NCBI GenBank assembly: GCA_036703315.1
Contig: DATNPH010000100.1
Coordinates: 1 to 24,954, forward strand
DNA: 24,954 nt
Direction: 5' to 3'
DNA from: DATNPH01 sp036703315
Lineage (GTDB): Bacteria > Cyanobacteriota > Cyanobacteriia > Cyanobacteriales > Coleofasciculaceae
The first letter of the stretch is position 1. Each line of letters begins with the position of its first letter. A model generated the notes under the pieces. The model was not told the DNA's origin. It did no database searches and was given only the letters and a program-made list of their open reading frames with translations. A program made the translations under genes and the position numbers. This document shows, piece by piece, positions 16,063-23,781 of this stretch.

Positions 16063-16608
16063 ATGAAGCGTAGATCCAAATCCAACACCATTCCTAGAGA
16101 CTCTAAAGATAGACCTTCAGCACCCGCGCCTTCTATTTTCAACGTAACGACCATGGCGATTATGGGGGCGATTTTTGCGTTGGGAATTGGGATTGGCATT
16201 GCTTTTAGCTCCACAGCAACGTTTGACCCAGGAAACGTTGCTTCCCGCGAAGTAATTGATCGCAGTGCGCCGAATACTGAGATTTGTATTCAGTACGGAG
16301 CTAGTGCTATGGTCGCGGATATGCGTGTCTTCTTAACGCTGAACCCCTTTAATGTCTTCGTCACACAGCCCACTCTGCGACCTGGGTGTGTCCTGCGCCA
16401 AAATAACTGGTCAATTCTAGAACAGAAAAAACTGGTGACATCGGAGCAGGTAGGTGATTGCAAACGGCGGATGAACACGTTTGGCTTCACTGGTACTTTG
16501 GAGAATAATGCCCAAATTAATTGCATCTATCAAAATAGTACGGCTGGGAACCTCTTCCTCAACCAACCTAATGGATCTAGTGGGCGATCAGAAACGGATA
16601 ATTTTTAA
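16063..16608 (+). CDS. DUF3172-type membrane-anchored protein
   Basis: The protein has 181 residues: a basic N-terminus (KRRSKSNTIPRDSKDRP), one membrane helix at about 30-50 (TTMAIMGAIFALGIGIGIAF), then a soluble domain with EICIQYGASAMVADMRVFLT, NPFNVFVTQPTLRPGCVLRQ and NNWSILEQKKLV. This matches DUF3172, a cyanobacterial family of unknown function, as I recall it. Four cysteines lie in the soluble part. The tail after residue 165 is polar. It converges with the second histidine kinase gene; its stop overlaps the end of the transposase fragment frame. Confidence 0.7.
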   Translation: MKRRSKSNTIPRDSKDRPSAPAPSIFNVTTMAIMGAIFALGIGIGIAFSSTATFDPGNVASREVIDRSAPNTEICIQYGASAMVADMRVFLTLNPFNVFVTQPTLRPGCVLRQNNWSILEQKKLVTSEQVGDCKRRMNTFGFTGTLENNAQINCIYQNSTAGNLFLNQPNGSSGRSETDNF

Positions 16609-16617
16609 GCAATTACG

Positions 16618-16640
16618 GGGCTTAGACAATTTCTAAGCCC
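16618..16640. terminator. Hairpin between convergent genes
   Basis: GGGCTTAGA (16618-16626) pairs with TCTAAGCCC (16632-16640) over CAATT, nine perfect pairs. It starts 10 bases past the DUF3172 stop. No T-run follows on either strand, so a terminator role is only suggested by position. Confidence 0.4.
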
Positions 16641-16643
16641 AGA

Positions 16644-16802
16644 CGTGGTTACTAGCACCATCCCGTTATCGGTTTTCCCGATTTCTCCGATGTAGTACCG
16701 TCCTACTCCTGCCGTGAAATTACCACTTTTCCTATGCCCGGAATCGTCAACGATTAAGGTAAATCCTCTGATGATCTTAGGAAAGGCTACGGTACTCCAT
16801 TC
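16644..16802 (-). pseudogene. IS701-family transposase fragment
   Basis: The minus frame reads TLIVDDSGHRKSGNFTAGVG, then RYYIGEIGKTDNGMVLVTT, which is the first-aspartate block (LIVDDSG) and following conserved segment of IS701-type DDE transposases. Only about 50 residues remain. After VTT the frame leaves the family sequence and stops at 16605-16607. Upstream it runs directly into the stop of the histidine kinase gene. It is a decayed remnant that cannot make a working enzyme. Confidence 0.75.
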
Positions 16803-16804
16803 AG

Positions 16805-18991
16805 TTAAGGCAGACTGCTCTGCCTGATGGGAATCTCAATAAGAAACTTTGCCCCTTGCCCAGGCGCTGAGATACATTGCAGCTTCCCCCCGTGCTTTTC
16901 TACGACGATTTGATAGCTGATGGATAATCCCAGACCTGTCCCCTTACCCACTTCTTTAGTTGTAAAGAAGGGGTCAAACAGCCGTTCCAATACAGTTTCA
17001 GTCATCCCCCGTCCATTATCTTGAATACTGATTTCCACCCAATTACTGTCCTTAACTTCAGTGTGGATTGTAATAGTAGGAGAGTGGTTTTGAATCACTT
17101 GTGGTGAATCATCCGGGTCGGGCTGACGTAGGGCATCAATCGCATTGCTCAAGATGTTCATAAACACCTGATTTAGCTGTCCGCCATAACATTCGACTAA
17201 AGGTAGGGGTCCGTATTGCTTAATAATAGAAATAGCTAGATGCTCATGTGTTTCTTTCAGGCGATCGCGCAAAATCAATAAACTGCTATCGATTCCCTCA
17301 TGAATGTTGACGGGTTTCATTTGTGTTTCATCAAGTCGGGAGAAGTTCCGCAACGTCAGCACAATCTCGCCAATGCGTTCAGCTCCCATCTTCATCGAAG
17401 ACAAAGTTTTTGGAAAATCCTCTATTAAAAAATCTAGGTCAATCTCTTCTATCTTGTCTTGGATTTCAGGACAAGTGTGGACATAGCCCTCCTGATAAAG
17501 GCTGATTAAAGCGAGTAAATCCCGTGTATAGTTATCTACATGGCAGAGGTTGGCTCCGATGAAGTTGACAGGGTTATTGATCTCGTGAGCGACACTGGCA
17601 ATGAGTTGTCCGAGGCTGGACATTTTTTCGGTATGAATCAGCTTGAGTTGGGTGAGTTTACGCTCAGTGATGTCGCGTGCAAAAGCGAAATTGTATTCCT
17701 TGCCCTCAAATTCTAAAAAGTTGGCATTAACTTCAGTGGGTCTTATCGTTCCATCCTTCCTCTTGTGGCGAGACTCAAATGTCAGGCTACCGTGTTCTTT
17801 AAGTTCCTGCCAGTGAGCTTGCCAAATGTCAGCCTGGTAGTCTGGATCGATATCGTGTACGCTCAGAGACAGCAATTCTTCTTCCGAATAGCCTGACAAG
17901 TGACAAGCTGCCTTATTAACACCTAAGATTTTGGCATCCGAGTCAACCCAAAAAATCGAATCGGATGCCTGTTGTACAGAAAATTGTGTTAGTTGAAGCA
18001 TTGCCTCCACCTGCTTGCGGGAGGTGATGTCGAATCGGATGGCTAGATATTGGAACGGTTTTCCCTGGTCATCCAGAAACGGAACAATAACAGTATCAAC
18101 CCAATAATACGTTCCAGCCTTGGCTCGGTTTTTGATTTCTCCTTTCCAAACTTTACCTGTTGAAATTGTTGCCCAAAGGTCTTTAAAGAATTCTTTCGGA
18201 TGATATCCAGAATTAATAAGGTGATGGTTTTTTCCAATCAGTTCTTCTCTAGAATATTGAGAAAGTTCGCAAAACTTATCGTTCACATAGGTAATGATTC
18301 CCTTAGCATCAGTAATGGCTACAATCGCTGCTTCATCTAAAGCAAATTTAATATCTGACAAGTCTTTGAGGGATTTTCTAAGTCCTGACTCCGCTTGAAA
18401 GCGCTCAGCGATTTCAGCCTGTAGGGATTCGTTAGTTTTAGTTGACTCGGCTGTCCGTTCCTGAACTTTGACTTCTAGAGACTCAAGCGTAGAACGCAGC
18501 AACTCCTCAACCTGATGGCGCTCCTGGATTTCGTCTTTCAGTGCCAGGTTTGCCGTCTCCAATTGTGCATTTCGCTCTAAAAGTTGCTGAGTGAGCCTTC
18601 GGAGCTGTAACTGATGCTCAACACGAGCCAAAACCTCTTGAGCTTGAAAGGGTTTGGTGATGTAGTCCACCCCGCCTACTTCAAAGGCTTTTACTTTATC
18701 AAACACTTCATTCAAGGCACTAATGAAGATAATGGGAATGTCCTTGGTTTGAGAAGAAGCTTTCAATTTAGAGCAGACTTCATAACCATCTAGTTCCGGC
18801 ATCCTGATGTCCAGCAAAATCAGGTCAGGCGGAGATGACTTGACAGACATGAGCGCCATTATTCCATCCTGTGCCATCCGTACTTTATAGCCTTGCTCAG
18901 ATAACATCTGAGCTAAAAGTTGCAAATTAGCCGGAGTATCATCAACTATTAAAATACTCTCTTTTAATGGGGTATATGGCTCTTGGCTCAT
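16805..18991 (-). CDS. Response-regulator/PAS histidine kinase
   Basis: This 728-residue cytoplasmic protein has an N-terminal receiver (12-128; acidic pair D17-D18, phospho-acceptor D61, K113), a long coiled coil (about 130-210), two PAS domains (about 215-330 and 335-445, each ending in an ITxRK motif), a dimerisation domain with H469 (SVAHEINNPVNFI) and an ATPase domain (NILSNAID, DNGRGM, FDPFFTTKEVGKGTGLGLS). No membrane segment is seen. It begins 2 bases behind the stop of the upstream hybrid kinase, so translation is probably coupled. The receiver at its N-terminus makes it a natural acceptor of phosphate from that kinase; this is inferred. The end of the gene abuts a transposase remnant, but the C-terminus looks complete. 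Confidence 0.93.
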   Translation of the reverse strand: MSQEPYTPLKESILIVDDTPANLQLLAQMLSEQGYKVRMAQDGIMALMSVKSSPPDLILLDIRMPELDGYEVCSKLKASSQTKDIPIIFISALNEVFDKVKAFEVGGVDYITKPFQAQEVLARVEHQLQLRRLTQQLLERNAQLETANLALKDEIQERHQVEELLRSTLESLEVKVQERTAESTKTNESLQAEIAERFQAESGLRKSLKDLSDIKFALDEAAIVAITDAKGIITYVNDKFCELSQYSREELIGKNHHLINSGYHPKEFFKDLWATISTGKVWKGEIKNRAKAGTYYWVDTVIVPFLDDQGKPFQYLAIRFDITSRKQVEAMLQLTQFSVQQASDSIFWVDSDAKILGVNKAACHLSGYSEEELLSLSVHDIDPDYQADIWQAHWQELKEHGSLTFESRHKRKDGTIRPTEVNANFLEFEGKEYNFAFARDITERKLTQLKLIHTEKMSSLGQLIASVAHEINNPVNFIGANLCHVDNYTRDLLALISLYQEGYVHTCPEIQDKIEEIDLDFLIEDFPKTLSSMKMGAERIGEIVLTLRNFSRLDETQMKPVNIHEGIDSSLLILRDRLKETHEHLAISIIKQYGPLPLVECYGGQLNQVFMNILSNAIDALRQPDPDDSPQVIQNHSPTITIHTEVKDSNWVEISIQDNGRGMTETVLERLFDPFFTTKEVGKGTGLGLSISYQIVVEKHGGKLQCISAPGQGAKFLIEIPIRQSSLP

Positions 18992-18993
18992 AT

Positions 18994-21900
18994 CTAACTC
19001 ATTTGGGGTTGGATTAGGGTTAGTAGCTGCTTAAACTGAAACTTTTTAGCTAAAGAAGCTAGAGCGTTGGCTAAAGCGTCATTTTGAGAAGGGATTTGTT
19101 CAATTTGGGTAAGTATTAAATCTAAATCGCCCTCAATTGCGGCTTTTTGTAAGGATGCCAACCAATCGGCAGGTAAGGCAGCTATAGCCTCTGGAGTCAG
19201 AGCCTGAGTTGGGGTTGAATTCGGTTCTATTGGGGGTTCATCGTAAACGTAGCGCACTCCGATATGTTTGTGCAGGGCGTCAAAGATGTCTGCCTCTCGG
19301 AAAGGTTTGTGGATAAAGTCGTCGCAACCGGCAGAAAAGACAACAGCTCGTGCTTCCCCGAAGTTACTGGCACTTAGGGCGATAATTGCTGTAGCTTGAC
19401 CTTGGATTGTGGCTTTAATTCGTTTGGTTGCTTCGTAGCCATCTATAACGGGCATCCGCATATCCATAAAGATTAAGTGCGGTTCCCAATTCGACCAAAG
19501 TTCAATCGCTTCAACGCCGTTGGTTGCTTCTTTGATTTCAAAGCCAAGGGGATTGAGCAGTTTGATCAGCAGTTGGCGGTTATCCCAGCGATCGTCCACA
19601 ATCAGGAGGCGATAGCTTGGTTGGTTGGGTTGTAGAGCAATGACTCGGCGCGTCGGCGGCAGGGATTTAATGGCGGTGGCATCTGCTACACCCAGATGAA
19701 TATCAAACTTGAAGATGGTGCCGCGTCCCACTGCGCTGCTGACGGTTATTTCGCCGCCCATCAGTTTGACGAACTGCCGACTAATAATCAGCCCTAAGCC
19801 AGTCCCTTGCTGTGATTCAGAACCCGTTTGGGTTTGCACAAAGGCTTGAAAGAGTTTATCTAATTCCTCAGGGGCAATGCCGGGTCCCGTGTCTTCAATT
19901 TCAAAGTAAAGTGTCTGTTGTCCTCGATCGTTTGTCGGTTGTTCTGCTTCTGACGACCCAGTACTGGCTCCCTTTGGGTTACAACTAGCCACCCGCAATG
20001 AGACACCGCCTTCTGAAGTAAACTTAATCGCGTTAGAAAGCAGGTTCATCAAGACTTGACGCAATTTGACTTGATCCGCACACACGTATTGGGGAACGTC
20101 ATCACAGCGATTGCGCGTAGCGCAGCGCCCGCCCGAAGGGATGCCGAAGGCTGTAGGGCGATCGCAAATCAAGTGCAATCCCTTCTCCTGCGCCTTGAGT
20201 TGGAACATATCTTCCAAGTCGTCAAGCAGGCGAATTAAGTCGAAGGCAGTTTCGTTGAGGGTAATGCGTCCCGCTTCAATTTTGGCTAAATCTAAGACTT
20301 GGTTGATTAAGGTAAGCAGGTGTTCGCCACTGCGTATGATGATGCTGAGATCTTCGTGTTGTTCGGGACTCAGGTTAGTATCACGATTCATCAATTGGGA
20401 AAAGCCAAGAATTGCGTTGAGGGGGGTACGCAGTTCGTGACTCATATTCGCCAAGAAGGTGCTTTTGGCTTGGTTGGCAGCTTCTGCGGCAACTTTCGCC
20501 TGTTGTAGGGCTGACTCTGCAAGTTTGCGATCGCTAATGTCCTGCACGGTGCCAAACAGCTTAACTACCTGCCCCTGTTCATTGAATACAGCCCGTCCCC
20601 TGCCCAAGGTATATCGCATGGAGCTAGACGCTCCTGGCGTCGCTACGGCTGCGCTATCGGGTCGAAAAATCCGAATTTCATGCTCGTAGGCTCTGCCTTG
20701 AGTGATGGCTAGTTCAGCGTTACGCTGGAACACTTCTAAGTCGTCTGGATGGATTATCTGTAAATGCTGCTCGTAGGTTAGTTCGGGTTGGGTGGGGTCA
20801 AGTCCGAAAATTCGGAAGGTTTCATCAGACCAATTAACCTCCTGAGTGACGACATCAAACGACCAATTTCCCAAATTGGCAAGGTGTTGGGCTTCGACAA
20901 GGGCGTGTTCGCTTGCTTTCAATGCTTCTTCGACTTGTTTGCGATCGCTGATGTCTCGCCCTTCCGCAATCAGCAACACAACTTGACTGTCTTCATCCAG
21001 TATGGGTTTGATCGAGAAATCAAAGGTGGTGGGAGTACCACTGGCATCAGGAACACAAACCTCAGAGCGTACAAATCGACCTCTCGCGGCTTGGGCGATC
21101 ACTTTCTTGACTACAGTCTGAAGCTTTGCCGTTGCTGCCCAAGCCGGAAACTCCCAAAGTGGATGTCCCACTACAGTTTCACGCGTGACGCTCGAAAATT
21201 CGAGGGGTGCCTGGTTGATTTCCAGAATTATCCCGTCTGGCTGCAACAAGGCAATGAACTGGAACGTCTGCTGGAAAATAGCGCGGAATTTATTCTCGCT
21301 TTGGCGTAGTGCTTCCTCTGCTCGTTTCTGCTCAGTGATGTCATTATTGATTTCCAAAATTTTGATGGGTGTACCATCCCTATCTCGCTGGAGAACCCAA
21401 CGGCTAGCCGCCGTAATCGGGGTTCCCTTGCGGCTAGTGTGGATCAACTCGCCTTCCCAGTATCCCTGAGTGAGCAGTTCGGCTTGAATATTTGCTAAAG
21501 CTTGAGGAAACTGAGTATGCAGCAGTTCATGAGACACTTTGCCCAATGCTTCAGATTTGGAAAAGCCGTACCTCTGCTCTGCGCCCCGATTCCAGAAGGT
21601 GATGACTCCGTCTACATTCAGAGTCAGGATGGTGTCATGTGCCAAGTCCAGCAGTTGTGCCTGTTCTTGCAGGATGTGCTGCGATCGCTCTCGTTCCAAC
21701 AGCTCTTGTTGCAGTAGCTCATTGGTGTGAGCTAGTTCAGCTGTCCGTTGAGCCACCCGGTTTTCTAACTCCTGGTTGGCTTGCCGCAACGCCTCTTCAG
21801 CCTGTTTGCGGTCAGTAATATCAATGCCAATGCCCCAGGATGCCCAGCCTGGAATCGGAAACTCCTTTGAGAGATTCGACCAAGCGATTGTTTTGATACT

Positions 21901-22728
21901 GCCATCTTTACAGGTGAGGTTCCATTCCCAATTGCGGTAGCAATTGCCCCGCTCTGCCCATTGGGTGATCATCTGTTGACGATAGGCAGCATCGGGATAC
22001 AGTAATTCCATCGCTGTGCGGTTGCCAATAATCTCCGCCGCAGAATATCCCGTTACCCTTGAGCATTCTTGATTCCAGATAATCAGGTTTCCTTCAATAT
22101 CGAGGGCATCCAGCATTACGGGCATATTCTGCAATACGACGCGCAGACGCTCTTCACTCTGGCGTAGAGCTTCCTCTGCCCGGAAGCGATCGCTAATTTC
22201 ACCTTGCAGGGAGGAGTTAGTTAAAGCTAAGGAAGCGGTTCGTTGTGTGACTCTATCTTCTAGCTCTTCATTTACTCCTTGTAGCGCTTCCTCTGCTTTC
22301 TTTCGCTCAGTAATTTCGTTTTTTAGCGATAGGGCTGTCACCTCTAGTTGTGCTGGGCTTGGGAGAGCTAGTGCTAAAGGAAGCAATTGTGCTAGTAACA
22401 CCGCTGTCGCTAGAGAGGCAAAGGCAGTAATGGCTTTGATCAACCCAGATAGCCAGTAGGTAGGGTGCCAGAGTGTCCATACTTCCATCACATGAGTCGT
22501 GCCACAGGCAACAATGAAAGTGCCAAACAGCAGAAAAATCCAGTCAAAGGGCAGATCTCGTCTAGAGCGGACGAAATAGACCAGCATCAATGGAATTGAA
22601 TAATAGGCTAGTGCAATCAGAGAATCACTGACGACATGGAGCCAAACTAACCCTGGCTTCCAGAGATAGCAGTGTCCGTGGGGAATGAACCCGACTGCAC
22701 TCAAAAGGGTTTTAAAAATTTCTGGCAT
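18994..22728 (-). CDS. Ethylene-receptor-like hybrid sensor histidine kinase
   Basis: The protein has 1244 residues. Three N-terminal membrane helices (about 28-120) match the ethylene-binding domain of ETR1: D35, Y42, P46, F68, F71, I72, C75 and H79 fall at the spacing of ETR1 D25, Y32, P36, F58, F61, I62, C65 and H69, where C and H hold copper(I). Then follow a coiled coil, about four PAS domains (195-320, 365-485, 490-610, 620-750), a dimerisation domain with H764 (NMSHELRTPLNAI), an ATPase domain (EDTGPGIAPEE, GTGLGLIIS), a receiver with D1089 (FMDMRMP) and a helical tail. ATG at 22728 is preferred to TTG at 22746. Two small-repeat insertions lie within it. It is tandem with the next kinase, 2 bases apart. 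Confidence 0.93.
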   Translation of the reverse strand: MPEIFKTLLSAVGFIPHGHCYLWKPGLVWLHVVSDSLIALAYYSIPLMLVYFVRSRRDLPFDWIFLLFGTFIVACGTTHVMEVWTLWHPTYWLSGLIKAITAFASLATAVLLAQLLPLALALPSPAQLEVTALSLKNEITERKKAEEALQGVNEELEDRVTQRTASLALTNSSLQGEISDRFRAEEALRQSEERLRVVLQNMPVMLDALDIEGNLIIWNQECSRVTGYSAAEIIGNRTAMELLYPDAAYRQQMITQWAERGNCYRNWEWNLTCKDGSIKTIAWSNLSKEFPIPGWASWGIGIDITDRKQAEEALRQANQELENRVAQRTAELAHTNELLQQELLERERSQHILQEQAQLLDLAHDTILTLNVDGVITFWNRGAEQRYGFSKSEALGKVSHELLHTQFPQALANIQAELLTQGYWEGELIHTSRKGTPITAASRWVLQRDRDGTPIKILEINNDITEQKRAEEALRQSENKFRAIFQQTFQFIALLQPDGIILEINQAPLEFSSVTRETVVGHPLWEFPAWAATAKLQTVVKKVIAQAARGRFVRSEVCVPDASGTPTTFDFSIKPILDEDSQVVLLIAEGRDISDRKQVEEALKASEHALVEAQHLANLGNWSFDVVTQEVNWSDETFRIFGLDPTQPELTYEQHLQIIHPDDLEVFQRNAELAITQGRAYEHEIRIFRPDSAAVATPGASSSMRYTLGRGRAVFNEQGQVVKLFGTVQDISDRKLAESALQQAKVAAEAANQAKSTFLANMSHELRTPLNAILGFSQLMNRDTNLSPEQHEDLSIIIRSGEHLLTLINQVLDLAKIEAGRITLNETAFDLIRLLDDLEDMFQLKAQEKGLHLICDRPTAFGIPSGGRCATRNRCDDVPQYVCADQVKLRQVLMNLLSNAIKFTSEGGVSLRVASCNPKGASTGSSEAEQPTNDRGQQTLYFEIEDTGPGIAPEELDKLFQAFVQTQTGSESQQGTGLGLIISRQFVKLMGGEITVSSAVGRGTIFKFDIHLGVADATAIKSLPPTRRVIALQPNQPSYRLLIVDDRWDNRQLLIKLLNPLGFEIKEATNGVEAIELWSNWEPHLIFMDMRMPVIDGYEATKRIKATIQGQATAIIALSASNFGEARAVVFSAGCDDFIHKPFREADIFDALHKHIGVRYVYDEPPIEPNSTPTQALTPEAIAALPADWLASLQKAAIEGDLDLILTQIEQIPSQNDALANALASLAKKFQFKQLLTLIQPQMS
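20102..20155. repeat. Palindromic repeat inserted in the kinase gene
   Basis: About 54 bases hold GCC-TTC-GGC, CCC-TTC-GGG and a GCGC-rich palindrome (GCGCTGCGCTACGCGC on the minus strand). They encode TAFGIPSGGRCATRNRCD inside the ATPase domain, where relatives pass almost directly from ICDRP to DVPQYV. The reading frame is kept. Confidence 0.65.
20620..20657. repeat. Second palindromic repeat inserted in the kinase gene
   Basis: GGAGC-TAGAC-GCTCC (20620-20634) is followed by TGGCGTCGCTACGGCTGCGC. The segment encodes SAAVATPGASSS between FRPD and MRYTLGRG in the last PAS domain, where relatives usually have two or three residues. The frame is kept. Confidence 0.6.
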
Positions 22729-22798
22729 GAGGTCAAAGCAAGGCAAGTATCTTTTATCTTGTCTAGCTCATTAGACCGAAAGTGGCTTCTTGTATTTC

Positions 22799-22861
22799 CC
22801 TTTGACTTGTGACTCCTGACTTCCCTAACCCAATGTATTCCATCCAACTGAGAACCGCTAT
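22799..22861. repeat. Composite repeat: 7-base repeats plus a dispersed motif (copy 1)
   Basis: TTTGACT, TGTGACT and CCTGACT (22801-22821) are followed at 22838-22861 by TTCCATCCA, two bases, TGAGAACC, one base and CTAT. The same composite occurs at 24701-24771. The stop codon of the NERD-like gene lies within it. Confidence 0.6.
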
Positions 22862-23712
22862 AGTGAGTTGTCTAGGCGTATAAGCTTCCGTACTAAGGCT
22901 TCTTTTTTGACTACATATACATCGCGTGCTTTGTTGTTCACCGTCTCAATACTTAAGGTTGCGTCCGTAAAACAAAGAACTGGTGTGATAAGTTGTAACT
23001 GCTTTATGTCCTTAAGGGTTAAGGCTTGTTCCATTACTATCTTGAGAAAGTCCTTCTCGAAGTCGTAAACCTTTGTTCCTTCACGGCGCTTTAATACACC
23101 CTCATCAAAGAAAACCTCGCCGTGATAGGACTGAACGCTGACAATAAAGTAGTTCTTTTTAGGCGATCGCAAAAAAGCATCTACACTCCCTAACTGGGGA
23201 ATCGGCAAGTTGGATTCAATTCTCCATCCTTGTTGCTCTAAATCTCTTAAGATTGAAACGACAGTTTTTTCCTGTTTAGCACTCTTCGCGCTTGAACTTC
23301 CAGGCTTCTCGCTGTTAGTGCCTTTTGTTGTTGGGTTAGTAGACTGTCGGCGTCTAGCTGCCTGTGTTGCTGGACTAGGGGACTGTCCACTTTTAGTCCG
23401 TTTGGTTGCTGGACTGGTAAACGGCTTATCTTTAGAGTTCTTCGCCGTGGAAATAGTTGACTTCCACAGATGAATTCCCTTTATCACAAAAGGTACTGAA
23501 TAGAGCACAGCAGCAACAACTAGCAAGATTCCAAACGCCCCAAATAGATATGACTGCCAGACGGCAATTAAGACGAAAGCTAAGGCTAGTGCAAACTGTG
23601 CTAGAGCCTTATTTCTGCGTTCCTGTGGGGTTCCTTGAATTAAGCTATCGGCGTTTGGTGCAGCCACCCCACTCAGCACTCTTGCGGTAAATTGCTTAAA
23701 CTTGTTGATCAC
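22858..23712 (-). CDS. Membrane protein with degenerate NERD-like domain
   Basis: The protein has 284 residues from GTG at 23712, chosen because GGGAAGAG lies 9 bases upstream; an in-frame TTG at 23742 would add 10. Two membrane helices (about 36-55 and 58-80) are followed by a linker with three 13-residue repeats (about 100-138, pattern SPATK...) and a C-terminal domain whose layout recalls nuclease-related NERD domains: LEQQGWRIESNLPIPQLGSV, then DAFLRS and FIVSVQSYHGEVFFDE. The place where active members carry E-x-K reads S-V-Q, so a nuclease active site is not expected. The assignment is tentative. It lies between lysR-type and kinase genes on the same strand; its role is unknown. Confidence 0.6.
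   Translation of the reverse strand: MINKFKQFTARVLSGVAAPNADSLIQGTPQERRNKALAQFALALAFVLIAVWQSYLFGAFGILLVVAAVLYSVPFVIKGIHLWKSTISTAKNSKDKPFTSPATKRTKSGQSPSPATQAARRRQSTNPTTKGTNSEKPGSSSAKSAKQEKTVVSILRDLEQQGWRIESNLPIPQLGSVDAFLRSPKKNYFIVSVQSYHGEVFFDEGVLKRREGTKVYDFEKDFLKIVMEQALTLKDIKQLQLITPVLCFTDATLSIETVNNKARDVYVVKKEALVRKLIRLDNSL
23299..23415 (-). repeat. Three degenerate 39-base repeats coding a 13-residue unit
   Basis: The encoded units SPATKRTKSGQSP, SPATQAARRRQST and NPTTKGTNSEKPG align without gaps. They form the positively charged linker between membrane and C-terminal domains. Confidence 0.65.
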
Positions 23713-23781
23713 GTCTAAAATCTCTTCCCTGCAACCTGTCAAGGCTGTCTTACTTAGTATGGCTTATGGGAAAAATGGAGA

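Noticed and set aside
20788..21309. 173-codon frame antisense to the hybrid kinase
   Set aside because: Shadow of the PAS region; the sense strand codes well-known motifs throughout.
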